The position numbers and the translations under genes were made by a program. Positions 1-13,905 of a stretch of 64,000 bases of DNA are shown piece by piece. Every line of letters starts with the position of its first letter. Position 1 is the first letter of the stretch. Where the stretch lies: positions 83,781,470 to 83,845,469 of the forward strand of contig OW121848.1 in the NCBI GenBank assembly GCA_933228895.1, written 5' to 3'. The notes below the pieces were generated by a model, which was not told where the DNA came from, did no database searches, and saw only the letters and a program-made list of their open reading frames with translations. This DNA is from Platycnemis pennipes. Its lineage: Eukaryota; Arthropoda; Insecta; Odonata; Platycnemididae.

Positions 1-231
1 GATATTTATTTCCGCCTTTTGTTAAAAAATAGTTCCTTCTTCTCATGTACTTTATCATACTACTATTCCCGTTTTCGCCCTAAATGCAAACTACCAAGTA
101 GATACCAAATTTACAGCTGTATACTCCTTTTTCCCTAGTTACATTAAAATATAACGTTATCCTACTTGCATTTTACACGAACTTCCATTTTTAAATTTTA
201 TTTCCACCTACAGCTAGCTTTTGCGATTCTC

Positions 232-287
232 TCTCCTCATAAATGTGGGCGATAAACTGTCTCCTCATAAATGTGGGTGAAAACTGT
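232..287. repeat. Two-copy tandem repeat of about 28 bp
   Basis: The unit beginning tctcctcataaatgtggg occurs twice back to back. The second copy is one base shorter (gcgataaactg versus gtgaaaactg). It is a simple local duplication with no evidence of function. Confidence 0.85.
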
Positions 288-3200
288 CTCACGTTGTTCT
301 CCAGTCATTGCACATTCCGACTCACACATGTATCATTCCCCATACTAGTGTCATCAGGCTAACAAGCAGGTTTCCGATAAAAATAAGATGATAAGTCTTT
401 CAGCACTACAATGACTCGGCCCACTTAGTTGGAGTATATCCATGAGTCCATGTCAAAATAAAAATTTACAATAGAGAGCATGAAGAAATATCTCATCAGA
501 TAAACAAAGCTTAACTTGTGATGTCACCTGTAAGACAGGGAACACATTTTTCCTCTACAACGCTACTAATCGATTTAGTCTGATAAAAAGCCTGCATTAA
601 CTCACTGGACACCATTTTCATTAATTCTACAAACTAGTCTTTGAAGGTACTCCATTGATCGTTAACTTTCGTAAACGACCGATGAATTGAAAATATAACC
701 CAGCAACAATCTAAAAGCTGCTAAAATTCTAGTTAATGGGGGCGTTTACTCGGAACCGAAATCGCAATTTTGTACACGAAATTGTTAGATGGAAACGAAA
801 AAATAAATTTAGTGAAAAAATTAATCTTCTAACCACAACCATTCATTCATAAATCAAAAATTAAAATAAACAAAAGGTGACCCCCACCGAAAAAGCTGCT
901 CTGATAATATTGACGTCATTTTCCTCTCGTCCTTGACTGCTCTTATGGCTTATGGGAGTGAAGGGGGGTTCTCGGAAGGTCTGCTTGCACAGATGCTGTC
1001 GTAACTGCTCCGATTGGCAGAGTCAGCTGTGTCCCCCCAATTGCGATAAGGCGAAGTAGCTTCGCGGGCTCAGTTGTGATTGGACGAAGTCGATTAACGT
1101 CAGAGGTTGCACCACACCCACTTTTCCGAAAGGGTTAAAATCATCAGTTTTTCGACGCCTATAACTCGAGAAATAATTGACGGATCAAAAAACGGAAAAA
1201 TACGGGTCTTTTTATTTTACGAACTCTATCATATTCGACATTAAAAATTTTGGTAAACGACCCCATGCCCTTGTAAGAGATCTAATTCTCACAAACGCAT
1301 TGAAAACTTTTTCTCATAGAGTATTCAGAGTATCTATTTAGTATTTTCTTGTTTTATTGCATAGTTTTTCCTAAAAACCATACTCACGAGTTGTCCTTAT
1401 TTCGGCTGAAAGGCCGTGTTAATTTCTTACCACATCAACCTTTAGAAGCTCTTACCCATATAATTGTATTTACTGTTGTAAAAAGTACTTTGCTATTTTA
1501 TGATAAATAATAAACCTTTATATCTACCACAAAAATACTTGCTTAAAACCTGTATCTAACCTCTTTGATTACTTCTGATTGTTTCAGGAATCTAATAAGT
1601 GGTGCGTGTGAATAAATGTCCATACAAATATGGTTTTCAACGTAATCACCTCGGTTTTATCCCAAGTGGAGGATTGTCAATAAAGAGGTCGAAGGAATAC
1701 CGAGAAATATTCTTGTGCATCGTGTACCTTCTTTCGTGGTCCTTCTATTTTCTCTTGATACTATCCTCCATTTAGGTGAACCTCACTCACACAAATTAAC
1801 TGGATAAGAAAATTTCGAATTTTGAGCCACAGGTTTGTAGCTGAGAAATAAGGATACTGAGAAATAGGCTCTAATGATAAATTATGCATCGCTATGTACA
1901 GACAAAAGACAATAAATCAAGCCGACCTATATTATATTCTTAATCTATTTTCAAAGAAAAATGCACTTTTATAGACGCGGGGATGCATACCATTAGGGTA
2001 GTGATTTCAAGATTTAATGTAATTAGTTCCTCCAAAGTTAGTGCACGATATATCCATCAGAAACCGGTGAACGGGTAGAGAATTCGGAAACCCTCAGTAA
2101 TTATAAGAATTGCCACAATCGAAAGAAAAAGTGGCGAACATGAAGTTAATTTCCAATAAATTAAAATTCAAGCCCTTTGATATAACTCTTATCTATGATG
2201 AGAAAAGGAGACTTTCTTACTACGCATGAGGTTGCAATTTAAAGCAACTATCTAAAAGAGGGACAGGAAACTAATTGGGATGAATATAACTGGAATACGA
2301 ATCAACAACATTTATTTAAAAGAGGCGGCTCGAATACAAATGGCATCTAAGGAAATCCCAGCTCGACAAGTTTGTTTAGGCATGAAGGCGTGCATAAATG
2401 CGGTTGAGTTGGAGAATAAAATACTTCTCCACAATTATTGCTTCTAACTGAATCCAGGAAGTTCTTCTCAATCGATTACTGAACCCATTTTAGGTTCAAA
2501 TGTAATATTAGGAATAACTGGATGAAAATCGTCAATTCAATTCGTTACAAAATATCTGCATTCAGAGATATAGAAAAGAAGAAAGTAAATGGATAGAGCA
2601 CCAAAACTAATTTTCATTTCAACAGATCACTCAAAAGAAAAGTGGAGGAATTTTCAAAACAGAGAAAAATTATTTATGATCCTGTAGATATACAGTCTAA
2701 AGTAAAAAATGATTTTTTATGAAATGAATATCCCATTTATTTTATTTAAAAGGAACTACACTGAAAAATGGTGCAGGAGCATTGAATAAATGGGGTAAAC
2801 TGCCTCTCGCCCGAAAACTACAATAAATTGAGAACCTTAGTAGGTGAAGAAATTCCGATCCCCTTGGTCTAATAATTAAAATTAAGAAAGTTCAACCTTG
2901 CACAAAATGGTGAAGGTGCTTGAGAGAGCGAATGAAACGTGTAGGTACTTTGATTTTCGGTTTAGAGGAGGATTAAATATGTTTAAAAGATTTTGATAGT
3001 TTGACCAAATTGAATTGCCTGAGTGAAAGGTGTACACCTATATTCAAGGAAATTTTTCAAGAGATGAATGCGTATTTTCAAGATTATCTTCTCACGATAT
3101 AATATGTATTTAAATATTAATCACTGAGAATTAATGAATTCTAATGACAAGTTTTTTGCCATTGCTTTCAGACCGACACTTAGATTATGGCCCTACCAAT

Positions 3201-4801
3201 TCCTTAGAAATATCCTAGCACTACCTACTGCTTACACCGGTATTTTTCTCATTTAGGAAAAGTGTAGCCCAAAAAGAGTTGTTATAAAAAAATTGGGTCA
3301 CTTCGCGAACATCACTCCACATATTTTTTCCCCGAGAAACCTCTAAGATTGAAAACGCTGTACCACGCAAACATAAAAGTTTTTTCTGTGTTATTCACTA
3401 TTATTTTTTGATCAAAAACTGTACGCATGCACGCAGTGGGTAAAATCCCCATTACCAGCTTCCCCACTGCTCCCTTAAACAATTCAACATCAACACCTCA
3501 CGCGCGCAGTACTTGGACAGCGGGGATTTCTGCCGAGGGAATTCAAGTAAGCCTTTGGAGACGGTCTGCAATTTGGAAATTGCTTTCGAATATTTTAAGA
3601 TTAAAATTGGGTGGCAGAGGATATCGAACTTCACTCTTTGTTTTTGCCGCCGATAGCGCAGTCACATGTGAATATCATTTTCAGGCATGCTGTTTTATAG
3701 CCTGTTATTTAACTTGTCATTGGTGGAATCCCCATCGGAAAAAAAACATTTAAAAGAGTTCCAAATGTTGGTGCAGACAGTACAGCATGTTGATAAGTTG
3801 GGAAAAAAGACGGTGCAATGAAGGAATTTACGATCAGAAGTGGTGAATGGGATTTTTTGTGAGGAAAGACAAGGTAATAAGAACAGTTCAAACACACAGA
3901 AAATGGTATAAACAATGAATAACATGACGAGGCATTGCAAAAGAACAAAAGTTCGTGTGAGCAAGAAGATGAGTGGTAAATGAAATATCACACCGAATCC
4001 AAATGTTGTGTGTGCATTGAATTACCTCTAAAACCCATCTGGAACAAAAATACATATAAATGCACAATAAAAGAGAAACAAGACGATTATTAAACATTAA
4101 AAGACATGCAATGACTAATAACTTGAAGGGAAACAGTCAGTGGTATTAAATTTAGTATATGAGAAATTAAATTTGAAATTTTCCTAACTGTCACAAGTCC
4201 TAATCGTTTATCTTAAAGACAGAATACAAAGTACAGAAAGAATATGCAGTTAAATCTCATATTGATTTAGCTACATAAATGGCTGCTCCTTTTAGAAACA
4301 ATCAACGTAACTTAAGAAATAAAATGAAATAATCTACATTTAATATATGCTTCTAAATTAAGCATAGAACTTCTAATTTGAGCCATTTTAGTTTAATGAG
4401 ATGCTCAATAAACACACTGAATAAAATTATAATTATGACTTACTTTTAAAGTGGTCAGATAAATAGAAATTTATCTAGTTAAATAAATACTCCAGGAAAA
4501 CTCATTTATGCTAATGAGAAGGGGACTGGTTAAGAAAGTCAATTTTTAGCTGAGAATAATTATAAGCTTAAAAGTCTATTTGTTTAGCTTGGGATCACAA
4601 TCACAGTTAAAATTTTCACCAACTATTATCACTACCAAGACTGATTTTAAACTGTGAAGTAATTGCTTTACTAGAACCAAAGTATCTAAAATTAACGCAA
4701 ATATTAACTCTAAAGCTAAGAGAAACTACCTTCTATGAATGAATGGTATATATAAAAATATAAGAAATACATGTTTGCTATGCTCAAAGTTTTTCAAATG
4801 G

Positions 4802-4835
4802 TGAATTTCACTAAAACATGTTTTGGTGAAATTCA
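4802..4835. repeat. Short near-perfect palindrome
   Basis: Two 15-base arms (tgaatttcactaaaa and ttttggtgaaattca) are reverse complements apart from one base and flank the four bases catg. It could form a small hairpin. It lies in AT-rich non-coding DNA and may be incidental. Confidence 0.75.
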
Positions 4836-6879
4836 TCAATTCCGGTAACGGGGCGAAATGCTCTGAAAGGCGATTTTCTTGTTACTATTGATAGTTATTC
4901 ATCATGAAAGAATATCTCTCAAAGCATTTTGCCATTTTTTCACTGGAGGAATTGGCAAAATTTAGATTTTACTCATAATAGTTTTCCAAAATACACAGAT
5001 ACTTAAGGGTTCCCTGTAGCCATAAAGCTGCATCACCAATTCAATAAATTGTTCTACCTGGTATCAAGAACAACTTCGCAACATTTTGGCGTTAGCAATC
5101 AAAATGTACATGCGAAGTAAATAATTTAAGTTAAACGTGTGTCCCAATCCAAGAATGAGTGTGATCAAGTTTATTCAGCGGAAATATCCAGGCTCTATGG
5201 CTTACAGTTGACCCCATATGAATCCATGTTTAACTACCTAGCTTTCAATGATTTTAAAACGAAAATATATAAATATATTCGAATTGCTGGCACAGTTTTA
5301 TTTTTTTCCGTTATTAACTAATCAACAAAGGGAAACGGCTAAAAGCGGTCGCAATTAACTGCAACAAAATGGGAAAACCATAATAAAGAGCTTCAGCGGC
5401 AACAACAACGAACAAACAAAATACAACAGGATCACTAATGACTGCATAAAGATGAATCTATAATTTTAAACATGAGGGAAACGATCATAGACGTCTAAAA
5501 ATACAGCAGGTTTTACACACAGGCTCCTGAATAAACATAACAGGTTGGAAAACTAAAACACACGGGGAGACGGTCTATACTTCAGTTCTAATTGCATCTC
5601 TACGGTGGTGTTAGTGTAATTGGGGGTAAGTGTGGGTACCAGTGATCAGCAGGTTAACAATTAAAGAGATTTCAAATCTACTAACTGAATTCTTTTAGGT
5701 AAATTCTTATTAGAAAGAAGCAGGCATTTAGGACAGAGGAAAAGGAATATGAAAAAATAAGACAGGAAAGCTAAAGAAATATATATATTAAGAAGAGCAA
5801 GATGGATATTCAGAAAAAGAAGCAATATTAAATTGAGAGAGTGGACTAACGCTTCGTAGCGTAATGGAAAATTATTAATATTAACAAGGGCATACTAAAC
5901 AGCCAAAACGTCTTCGTAAATAGACGAAAAAAGGATTGAAAATTGAATCATTAAAGCTTCAGTCCGCGTTGGTTAAGATCATCACGCAAAAGCAAGTAAC
6001 GTAAATGTTAAGGATATAAATGGGCGCACCTAATTTCAGCAAGCATGCATATTTTAGCTCATGATAACGAATAACAGGAAAAAGGAAATATTTTGTAACA
6101 AATAGAACGGCGAAATGGGAAAATAGCAAAATGAACCACTCGTCACGAAACAACAAAAAAACTGTCATAGCTGAGGTTATTTGCGAGAGTAAATATGGTA
6201 CATTTTGGTGTGATATAAAATCAGATAATTTAGGAAATGATTTGGCTCAACATAAAATTTTTTCCTTATACACCACGCATGCATGTTTTCTAAAAAAGAG
6301 GCAAATGAAAATATTTGCGTAACATAAAATAGTTAGTTTATGTAAAAACAATGATGAACTATGTCATAAAAATAATTAGCGGCGATAGATTCAGCATCAA
6401 GAGCAGTAGCAGCAATAGCAGCAGCTATATATATATATAAATATTTATATTCATATGTATAAGAGTGCAGCGGTCAGTTCATCAACTTCCTCCAAAAAGG
6501 CAAAAGAATGCAGCAGCGACATATCCTTCGTCTCACTTTACATTAAATATAAAAAAATCACATCACTTCTCTCTATGCAACTTGACATCCCAGAGCGGTA
6601 AAAAAGGAAGGTTGAGACATTCTCTCAGAGGCATCTTTTTCTTTCTGTGCTCTTCTCACAACACACACCACTTCTTACTGTACATTTTTTTAAAAATCCC
6701 CTCCTTTTTTACCCACATTTTTTTGCCATCTCCATTTGCATTTCCATTTTTCCTTTATTTTCCCAAAAAAAACTTGTCCATTTTTTTTCTCATAAATTGT
6801 GGAGCGTGTGTTACCTTAAAAATGAGATTGCTTTTGCTGAACTTCTTTTTGCTGGGCGCGTCAGAGGCTAGTCGTCCCC

Positions 6880-7290
6880 TCCGTTCAGTTCGCTTTTTTT
6901 GAAGGTTCTGCAAGATCTAGAAAAAGAAGCGAGAAACACAAAGGTGTAGAGAGAGAAAAGAGAGTGAGGTGAGCGAGCGAAGTGTTGAAGGAGCGGGAGA
7001 TCAGGTGGCGGGTAAGACGACTGTGGGAGGAGGGCGGAAGAGTTGGTGGATGATTGGGTTGGGCGGGGCGAAGGCGTGACAGACAGACAGGCGGACGTAC
7101 AAACGGACAGAGCGGACTAGTGAACGGAGGAGGGGAGCGAGGGAGGAAGGAAGGGAGGAAGGATGTCTTGAGATCGAAGTGATGTGGAAGACTCTCCACT
7201 GTTTTTTTTTCCTTTAGTTTGGTGTGAGTGTCAGTAGAAGAGAAAGAGAGTGAGTGTTATAGAGAGAGAGATAGTACATTAATTATCTCT
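6880..7290. other. Purine-rich low-complexity patch
   Basis: About 400 bp dominated by G and A on the plus strand, with gagaga runs, gggagg blocks and a cagacagacagg tetranucleotide-like run. Open frames here exist because stop codons are rare in such composition, and they have no recognisable protein content. Confidence 0.7.
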
Positions 7291-9930
7291 CAGGGGAAAC
7301 ACGCGAGCGTACTCCACATGAGAGTCATGTTGTGCTGTTTGAAGTGAAGAATTGAGGAAGAATGAGTGACGATTTGGCCCTCAGATGATCTAGCACAATT
7401 GAAAACAAGTGAGAGTGAGAGTATATGTAGCATGGTGTACAAGAGGCGATTCTGTTCGTCTCAGTCTGCTAGTTACGTCAAGGGTGTTACAGATATGGGC
7501 AGGGAGGCCCATTGAGGAGACCTCAGAAGAAACAAGTGAAGCCAAGGGCGTTGAGAGTCAAGGCGTCCTTCAAGGTTGGATGCTTTTTAGGTTTAAGAAG
7601 AGGGTCACACAAAAACACTTCAGATTTGAGCTACTATTTCGGGTACTAGCATTCTGAGGGTATGTTATTAACATTACTGATAAGTTCTGGTGGAATTGTT
7701 TAATGAACTATATCTAATAAATCGTAAATACTAGGCACGAGCGTTATCTATGCATGTGTGTTACTCTCTATTTACAGACTGAACGAAGTTAATGCGCACT
7801 CTTTCAAAATTTAATTTATCTATCGCAATTATTTTCAAAAACTAGATATGAGCCAAGATCACTACGTTTTGGCGTTTGGCAAAATATCTTACTTCAAAAA
7901 GTGAGAGAGGTATAGAGAGACAATAGAAAGAGACAGTAAAAAGATTTAGGCTTCAAAAGTGTTACATTAAAATGCAAGTCAAAGATAAGAGCAAACACTG
8001 GAAATTTCACGCAAGTATAGATTTACAAGAGTTAGAGAGGACAATAAGAATCCAATAGTGAACGATAGTTTTTGTGCAAGTCTGAAATGCATAGCGTACT
8101 AAGATATATCATATATATATATACGGAAAGAATTTAATTTACAATAGACTTATTAGGATTAACACAGTAATGTGTTGCTAGTTCCGCAATCAAAGTGATT
8201 CGAGGAGTATTATAAACAACCAATTAAGGTAAGCTAAACAGAGGGAATGGATGACGTGATGAGGAGGATGTGTTGGCATAGGATAATGGGCAACAATGGA
8301 TGATGAAGATGGATGATTTATTTTTAGCTCAGCTAACAATGAATATATACTTTGGGACATTAATCTCTTTTTCTCAATGAATATTCAAAAAATCAACATT
8401 AACCATAGCAGGCAAACTGAAGAATATTCAGTCAGGCACCCAAGCAACAGAAAACACAAATTTCAGGCACACATGCCAACAACATCAAGAGCAGAAAAAT
8501 TCAAAGAGGAAAGGAAAACATGCAATAAGTGTATAGAAAAAGGATATCATTAAACAATGCTAAACAAAATATATTCATGTACTGCTTCTCAAGGACGTTA
8601 AATAAAACCTACATTTCAACCATTCGTAATAAAACACTCAAGAAACACACATGTCCATGTCTGGTTTAAAAATGTATATACAAAATGCATCTCATAAAAG
8701 TACAACCAACGAACGATTACACCAGGTGTGCTGGCAACGCACAAAAATATATGTATGCTCTTCCCGGTTTGATGCGTTCCACATTAGCTTGACGAACTTC
8801 GACAAACGCACAGCCTCGTCACATGACCGTTTTGAAAAAATAACAACAACACCACCGATAGTATATACTAAATCTAAGTCATTAAACACTTTCCTCTAGC
8901 CTGCACAAACAAGACAGCAATAGTAATAGGGGTTAAAATAATAACATGGTATGTCGATTCTGGCTCTACTTTCATACGTATGAGATCACATCGTTACTCT
9001 TTTCCATCCAATGCTATACAACATGCTGAATGTGCACCACTCCTGCGTCATCGGTTTGGACGGCGCGACCGATTCCTTAAATATTTTTTTTATGCAGGAC
9101 ATCTTCGTCGCAACGCAGGAAGCATCCCAATACGGGCCTTTTAAGAAAGACACGAAAGACACTAGCGAGGGCCGAATGAAAGCCCTCGTCTTCCAACATC
9201 AAAGGATGCTGTGGGATGTCGGAAGCAAATTTTAATATTATTCAATCGTAACAAAGATGTAAATGATTCTTTAGCATTCCGTAATCTGTTGTGAGAATTA
9301 GAATGTTCCCAAAAATCCTCACCCCATTCATGGGTTAGCTATTACTTTAGTTTTCAACTTCAATTGTGACAGAGACTAGAGAAATGGACGCGAATTTTTT
9401 AATTCCCTCCTACCAGAAGGTGCTTTACAGATTCCCTTGCGATCCAATTGAGTGAGGAAAAAAAACAATCATTCCACGCCGGGAACACGGTGCACATTCA
9501 CCATGAATATATCCACGAACAGTCCAAATAAAATCATAGGATTAATAATAATAATAATAGTAAAAATAACAAAATAAAATGAAAAACAAAAAATAAAAAA
9601 CAACGTTGATGCACAATACACACACGATTAATATATATATAATATGAGAAAGAACGTTCAGACGTTTCCTTTTATCTTTTTTGAATGTTTCTTATGGGGA
9701 ATACGACAGATAGAGATTGATTGAGGGTGTGTGGACGATAGGAGGAGGGCGTAGATTGCCACACCACACCAAGCCACACACCGAGAGGGGCCCAGCACCT
9801 TACGAGTCCTTTTCCCGGGACAAACTGACTGATAGCCGACCTCGACCGCCTTCCCGGCCTGTTGCAGGGACATCTATAAGTAGCAAACGGAGTGCATGGA
9901 ATGGTGGGATTATAGGACGGTGGAGAGGAA

Positions 9931-9950
9931 AGAGAGAGAGAGAGAGAGAG
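9931..9950 (+). repeat. (AG)10 microsatellite
   Basis: A pure run of ten AG units. Further GA-rich sequence (tgagagagaa) follows directly and an A-rich stretch comes after that. Confidence 0.95.
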
Positions 9951-12439
9951 TGAGAGAGAAAGGAAGAAAAAGAAAAAAAAATAAACGCAAAGGAAACAAT
10001 CCACAAAATAATTTGCACAGAAACAAACCATACTATTTTTTTAGCTTCTCATTCCTTTTTATCAAATGAGTTTTTGGATGCTCAGAAAAATGCATGAAGT
10101 GGAATGCACGAGAAGGCTTTGAAACTCAGCATGAAACATTTGCTCCAAAAGAGATACACCAATGTGACCCCGCCCAGTTATGCTCTCATGAAAGAAAATC
10201 TCTCTTGACATAGGTAATTTGAGTATTCACTCCCTGATTTAGCCACCCATGCAGACACAAATGAAAGCAGTCTTCCAGGAGATGAAAATTACCTTTAGTT
10301 CAACCTATACATAAATCCACACCCTAAATCTTTTTTCTTGAGAAGAAGAAAAAAAAGTGTTAAGAATCAGTTCATTGTTAGCACAAATATTGCATGGTTA
10401 GCCATGAAGAGTTTTACTTTCACAAACATTGTCAATCAAAAGCTATTCATGACAAGATAAAAGATCCTGCGTTCCAGTTGAGCCATGGATTCCATTATAT
10501 ACGCTGTTTGCCTTGGCAAATAAACATATATGCAGCAGAGGAACGGAAAAATGCAATGAAAGCCGTTTAAAAAACAACCCACCCTGGTAGCAAGGCTGGC
10601 AAATTTTTGAGCCATTTATATTAATATCTTCGAAGCTCAAGAAAAGAAAAGGGGCAGCCAATGAGATTCTTTAAGGAATGCCCACTGACGCCAACTAAAC
10701 AAGAAATAAGACAAAAAATTAATCAGCGCACAAAACAGCAGCACCCAAGAGTTAGCAAATATTTTCAAAAATTTTAGCAGCCCTGTGATGCGCAGGGAAT
10801 AAGGAACTTTCTGGGTAAGGTGTTTAAACGGCAGTCCTGCAGTAGGCCAATCGGGAGTCGGACACGGAGGAAAGAAATGAGGACAGAGGATCCCGTGGGT
10901 TAAGTTCATGGTGGAGCGACGGATGACTGATATCAAAGAAAGATTCGATGAGTGAGAAAAGTGAGAAAAAATATTTCGACCGACTTTGTCATTCATTGAC
11001 GGACCGATCCCGTTTTAATGGAAATCTGGAAGGGTTGTATACCAACCAGGATGACTGACAGTGAGCTGAAAATAAAAAAGCAGATAATTTTTGCACACGC
11101 AACCGATGGCTGGATACAAATAAAGAATTTAAGTGAATCACTACTTATCTAGTTTATATATAATGAGAATACTACGGCTACAAATAAAAGTTTCACTTAA
11201 AGATACTAAAACTCATAAAAGAAACGAAAGAAACAAAATATGTTTACATTAAGCTTTATTCAGGATATAAATTTAAATAAATATTTACAAATAAACATTT
11301 GTACAGCATTAAAAATGTCCTAAAACCTATTACTCCACTCCTTTCGCTATCAAAGAATTATTTATCACATTTAATGAAGTTTTTAAACAAATAATTTCAT
11401 GTTTTTTGATTTATTGATTCTGTAAACTAGTAAAGGAAAATTTAACTCGAACTCCATTTCATTCATTTAAGGCTAGGGTACGCCCACAGGCGCACGAGCG
11501 TAGTAAGTATCATGCTAAAATTTCTATCGCGTTCCGTTATTACTCCTTACAAAACTTTCCAATGCTTGTGGGTTTTAGCAATAATCCACTGGAGAAAAGT
11601 ACTTCCGAATGTCAACACTCGGGTATGGTACATTTATTTCAAGTCCATAACAATACTCCAGAAGCCTGAGCGAAGAGAAAGCGAAGAGATGGAATGCTTC
11701 ACAAGGAATGGAGAGGAAGGCTGCTGAAATAGACCCAGATACTATGCTATTCAAGGGAAAGAGATGCCTATAATATGGCGTAGGGAAATGGAGTACCACA
11801 GGGTCATTAACAGGAACAGCTTTATTTAGTTTTTTTCCTGCTCCTTGGGTTCGAGTATAGGATCTGTCGTTCCACCCCTATAGACGGTATGGAGTGTTGC
11901 CGCTGATGTTGCTCTCACTGCCGTTTCCCCTCTACGGTCACTTTCAAGACAAAATAAACGGAGGGCGTGAAGTACTGTCAGAGGCAGTTTGGGGTTGGTG
12001 AGGGGAGGATCGGGTGGTGAGAGGACCTTCAGGTGGTCTCTCTGTCCTTCCCCATACCCCCTCTCCCCTTCTCGGTGTCCGCCATCCTGGAGACCGACCG
12101 AAGTCCTGCAAAATCGCCGTCTGCGGCGTCTACGAGGAGTTTTTTTTTAAGAGGCTATACGTAACCCCCCGAGGACTCCATTTAAGGAATCGGTCCGGCA
12201 GTGCTATTTTCGAAAAACGAAAAAAATAACGGCGAAACGTTGCATCATGACTGACGCCGGTGATTGAGTCATAAAACAAAACACCCGAGGATGCGCAGAC
12301 ATGTTCGCGTAAGCGCATGACATGATGCGCGAACGTGCATCGCTGCATACGCGCAAGGGGTCACACGGCATTTTTTTCTGTGCCATAAATTCGCGCTCGG
12401 CCTTACACTTAAGAGTACTCTTTGGTGATTATATCTTTT

Positions 12440-12530
12440 TTTTTCTTGTTATAGCGAGGGTGAGGTAAAGCTTTTAAAATGCCTTTGTTAACCCTCCACC
12501 AACGATTACCCCAGTTCGATCCCCCGTGCT
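12440..12530 (+). mobile_element. Degenerate tRNA-like (SINE) head
   Basis: A polymerase III B-box-like sequence, cagttcgatccccc, follows a spacer typical of a tRNA T arm (accaacgattacc). The A box is not clear and I see no SINE body. It may be a fragment of a tRNA-derived SINE. It is not a functional tRNA. Confidence 0.35.
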
Positions 12531-13767
12531 AGACCCGACCTCAAGGCCTCAGATTCTTCTGCTTTTTTTAAAACACACTCTTGTATGATATGGAGATTAT
12601 TTTAAATTATTGTCATTCGAAATCTAAGTTTAAAGTTAATCAGCGCCATCCAGTCTACAAATCATCACATATATATTCTCATGATATATTTATAACTCAT
12701 TGGATGAAAACAAGACCAAATATCAAATTGAGAATTATAATTATCCTTGGGCAAAGATAAGCAAAATATTTTTAAATTTGAATCGAAGTATTGTTGGAAA
12801 ATTTTGTCATTTCCAGAAATAAGATAAAATTATCAATTAAACTACAAGGATATTAAAATCATCAGGCACTTGATCGCAGTAACGAAATTATAGTTACATA
12901 CATAGAGTGGTATCTGATCAAAAATACCATACATTTTTGTATCATAGATCCTGAGGGATCTAGAAATGCTCCTTCTAATCTGTGTTAGAGGAAATGAAGC
13001 CCAACATTTGGCGTTTCACTTAAACAAATAACAATAACATTTATAGATATACATATGTATGTGCCTGAAAGACTATAATGCGTGATCAAAGATAAACGAC
13101 TTTGGATAATATAGAGATAAAGTGATGACTTTTAAGAATAAGTTGTCCATATGATTAATATACAAGAAAATTAGAAAAATGTCAAATTTAAGATTTCAAG
13201 AGATTGTTTAGGAGAAATTCTGTCCAACTTCAAACCACGACTCATTTTTCCCTTCAAATTACCTTAATATCAAAATATAACATATCTGTTAAATATTAAA
13301 AAATAAAATACTAAAATCTAAGGAGTCGGAAGAAGTTGCACATTTTTATTTAACCCCGTTAGGGTTTGACCATCATGTTAAGTTCTCATAGTTCTGAAAA
13401 AAAAATCATTGGTGACATACAATATTTTTCTAAAGAACGATGACCAAGAAATGATACATGTATTTAAAATAGCAATATTTCTCCTATGGTGCTAAGTAAT
13501 AATTCCTAATAGCCTTTGCTGTTATGTTCTACAAATAATCTTCTGCTTCAGAAAAGTAGTCGATAAAATCAGCAAACAAATCCAAGGTTATTGAGATTGC
13601 AATAATAGTACTCATAGTATAACAATGATAATAATACAAATAATGATAAGAAGAAGGATGGTAATGATAGCAGCCGTATTTCGATAACAAGATCAAATTG
13701 CAGTGTTCATCTAATTAGTACGGGGAGTATTAATAAGAGAAGGGGGTAAATTGAAGTGGCAGCTTAC

Positions 13768-13905
13768 GTAGACTTCCTCCCATTGGCTGACGTAGCGCAC
13801 CAACCGTGATAGTCGTAGCAGCCGGACAAGGCTGAGGAGCTTGGCGAGCCGTAGGATGCGAAGAGCTCGTCCAGCATGAAGGATTTGGAAACTTTCGCTA
13901 AAATC
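13768..13905 (-). CDS. Ih: HCN/Ih channel exon: S3-S4 linker, S4 voltage sensor, S4-S5 linker
   Basis: Internal exon of 46 codons from DFSESFQILHAG to VRYVSQWEEVY. It holds the S4 voltage sensor, with basic residues spaced every third position (RALRILRLAKLLSLVRLLRL, then SRLVRY), and the start of the S4-S5 linker (QWEEVY; QWEEIF in mammalian HCN). This basic S4 followed by SRL(V/I)RY and QWEE is diagnostic of HCN rather than EAG or CNG channels. The acceptor tttgtttcag ends at 13906. The donor GTAAGC starts at 13767 after the Tyr codon. Both flanking introns are phase 0, so the exon is a cassette of exactly 46 codons. It follows the exon at 15487-15623 after a 1581-bp intron. No stop, frameshift or missing charge is visible. 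The next expected exon (S5 and pore helix) was not seen in the remaining 13.7 kb on this strand. The S4 segment senses membrane voltage and, in this family, opens the channel on hyperpolarisation. Confidence 0.96.

Larger units (their letters stand above)
1..13767 (-). other. AT-rich stretch downstream of the S4 exon, presumed Ih intron
   Basis: No host exon is recognisable on either strand. I looked on the minus strand for HCN S5, the pore signature (GYG), the C-linker and the cyclic-nucleotide-binding domain and did not see them. Contents: a short tandem duplication near the left end, a small palindrome at 4.8 kb, a purine-rich patch at 6.88-7.29 kb, an (AG)10 tract at 9.93 kb, and a tRNA-like box at 12.5 kb. 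Intron status is inferred from the position downstream of the S4 exon. Confidence 0.5.

Noticed and set aside
1090..1290. Sequence resembling a conserved insect repeat (ataactcgagaaa ... cggatcaaaaaacgg).
   Set aside because: It feels like part of an interspersed repeat, but no termini, coding content or second copy in the window could be shown.
5139..5321. 60-codon plus-strand frame ending FNDFKTKIYKYI, similar to the end of the LINE tail at 56.2 kb (ERFKTKMYKYL).
   Set aside because: Only about ten residues match, the rest shows no LINE pattern, the start codon is GTG, and the surroundings are AT-rich. Possibly a tiny LINE remnant but not supportable.
6465..6902. 145-codon frame with a hydrophobic Phe/Leu-rich stretch.
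   Set aside because: Comes from a T-rich tract with homopolymers; the hydrophobicity is a translation of poly-pyrimidine DNA.
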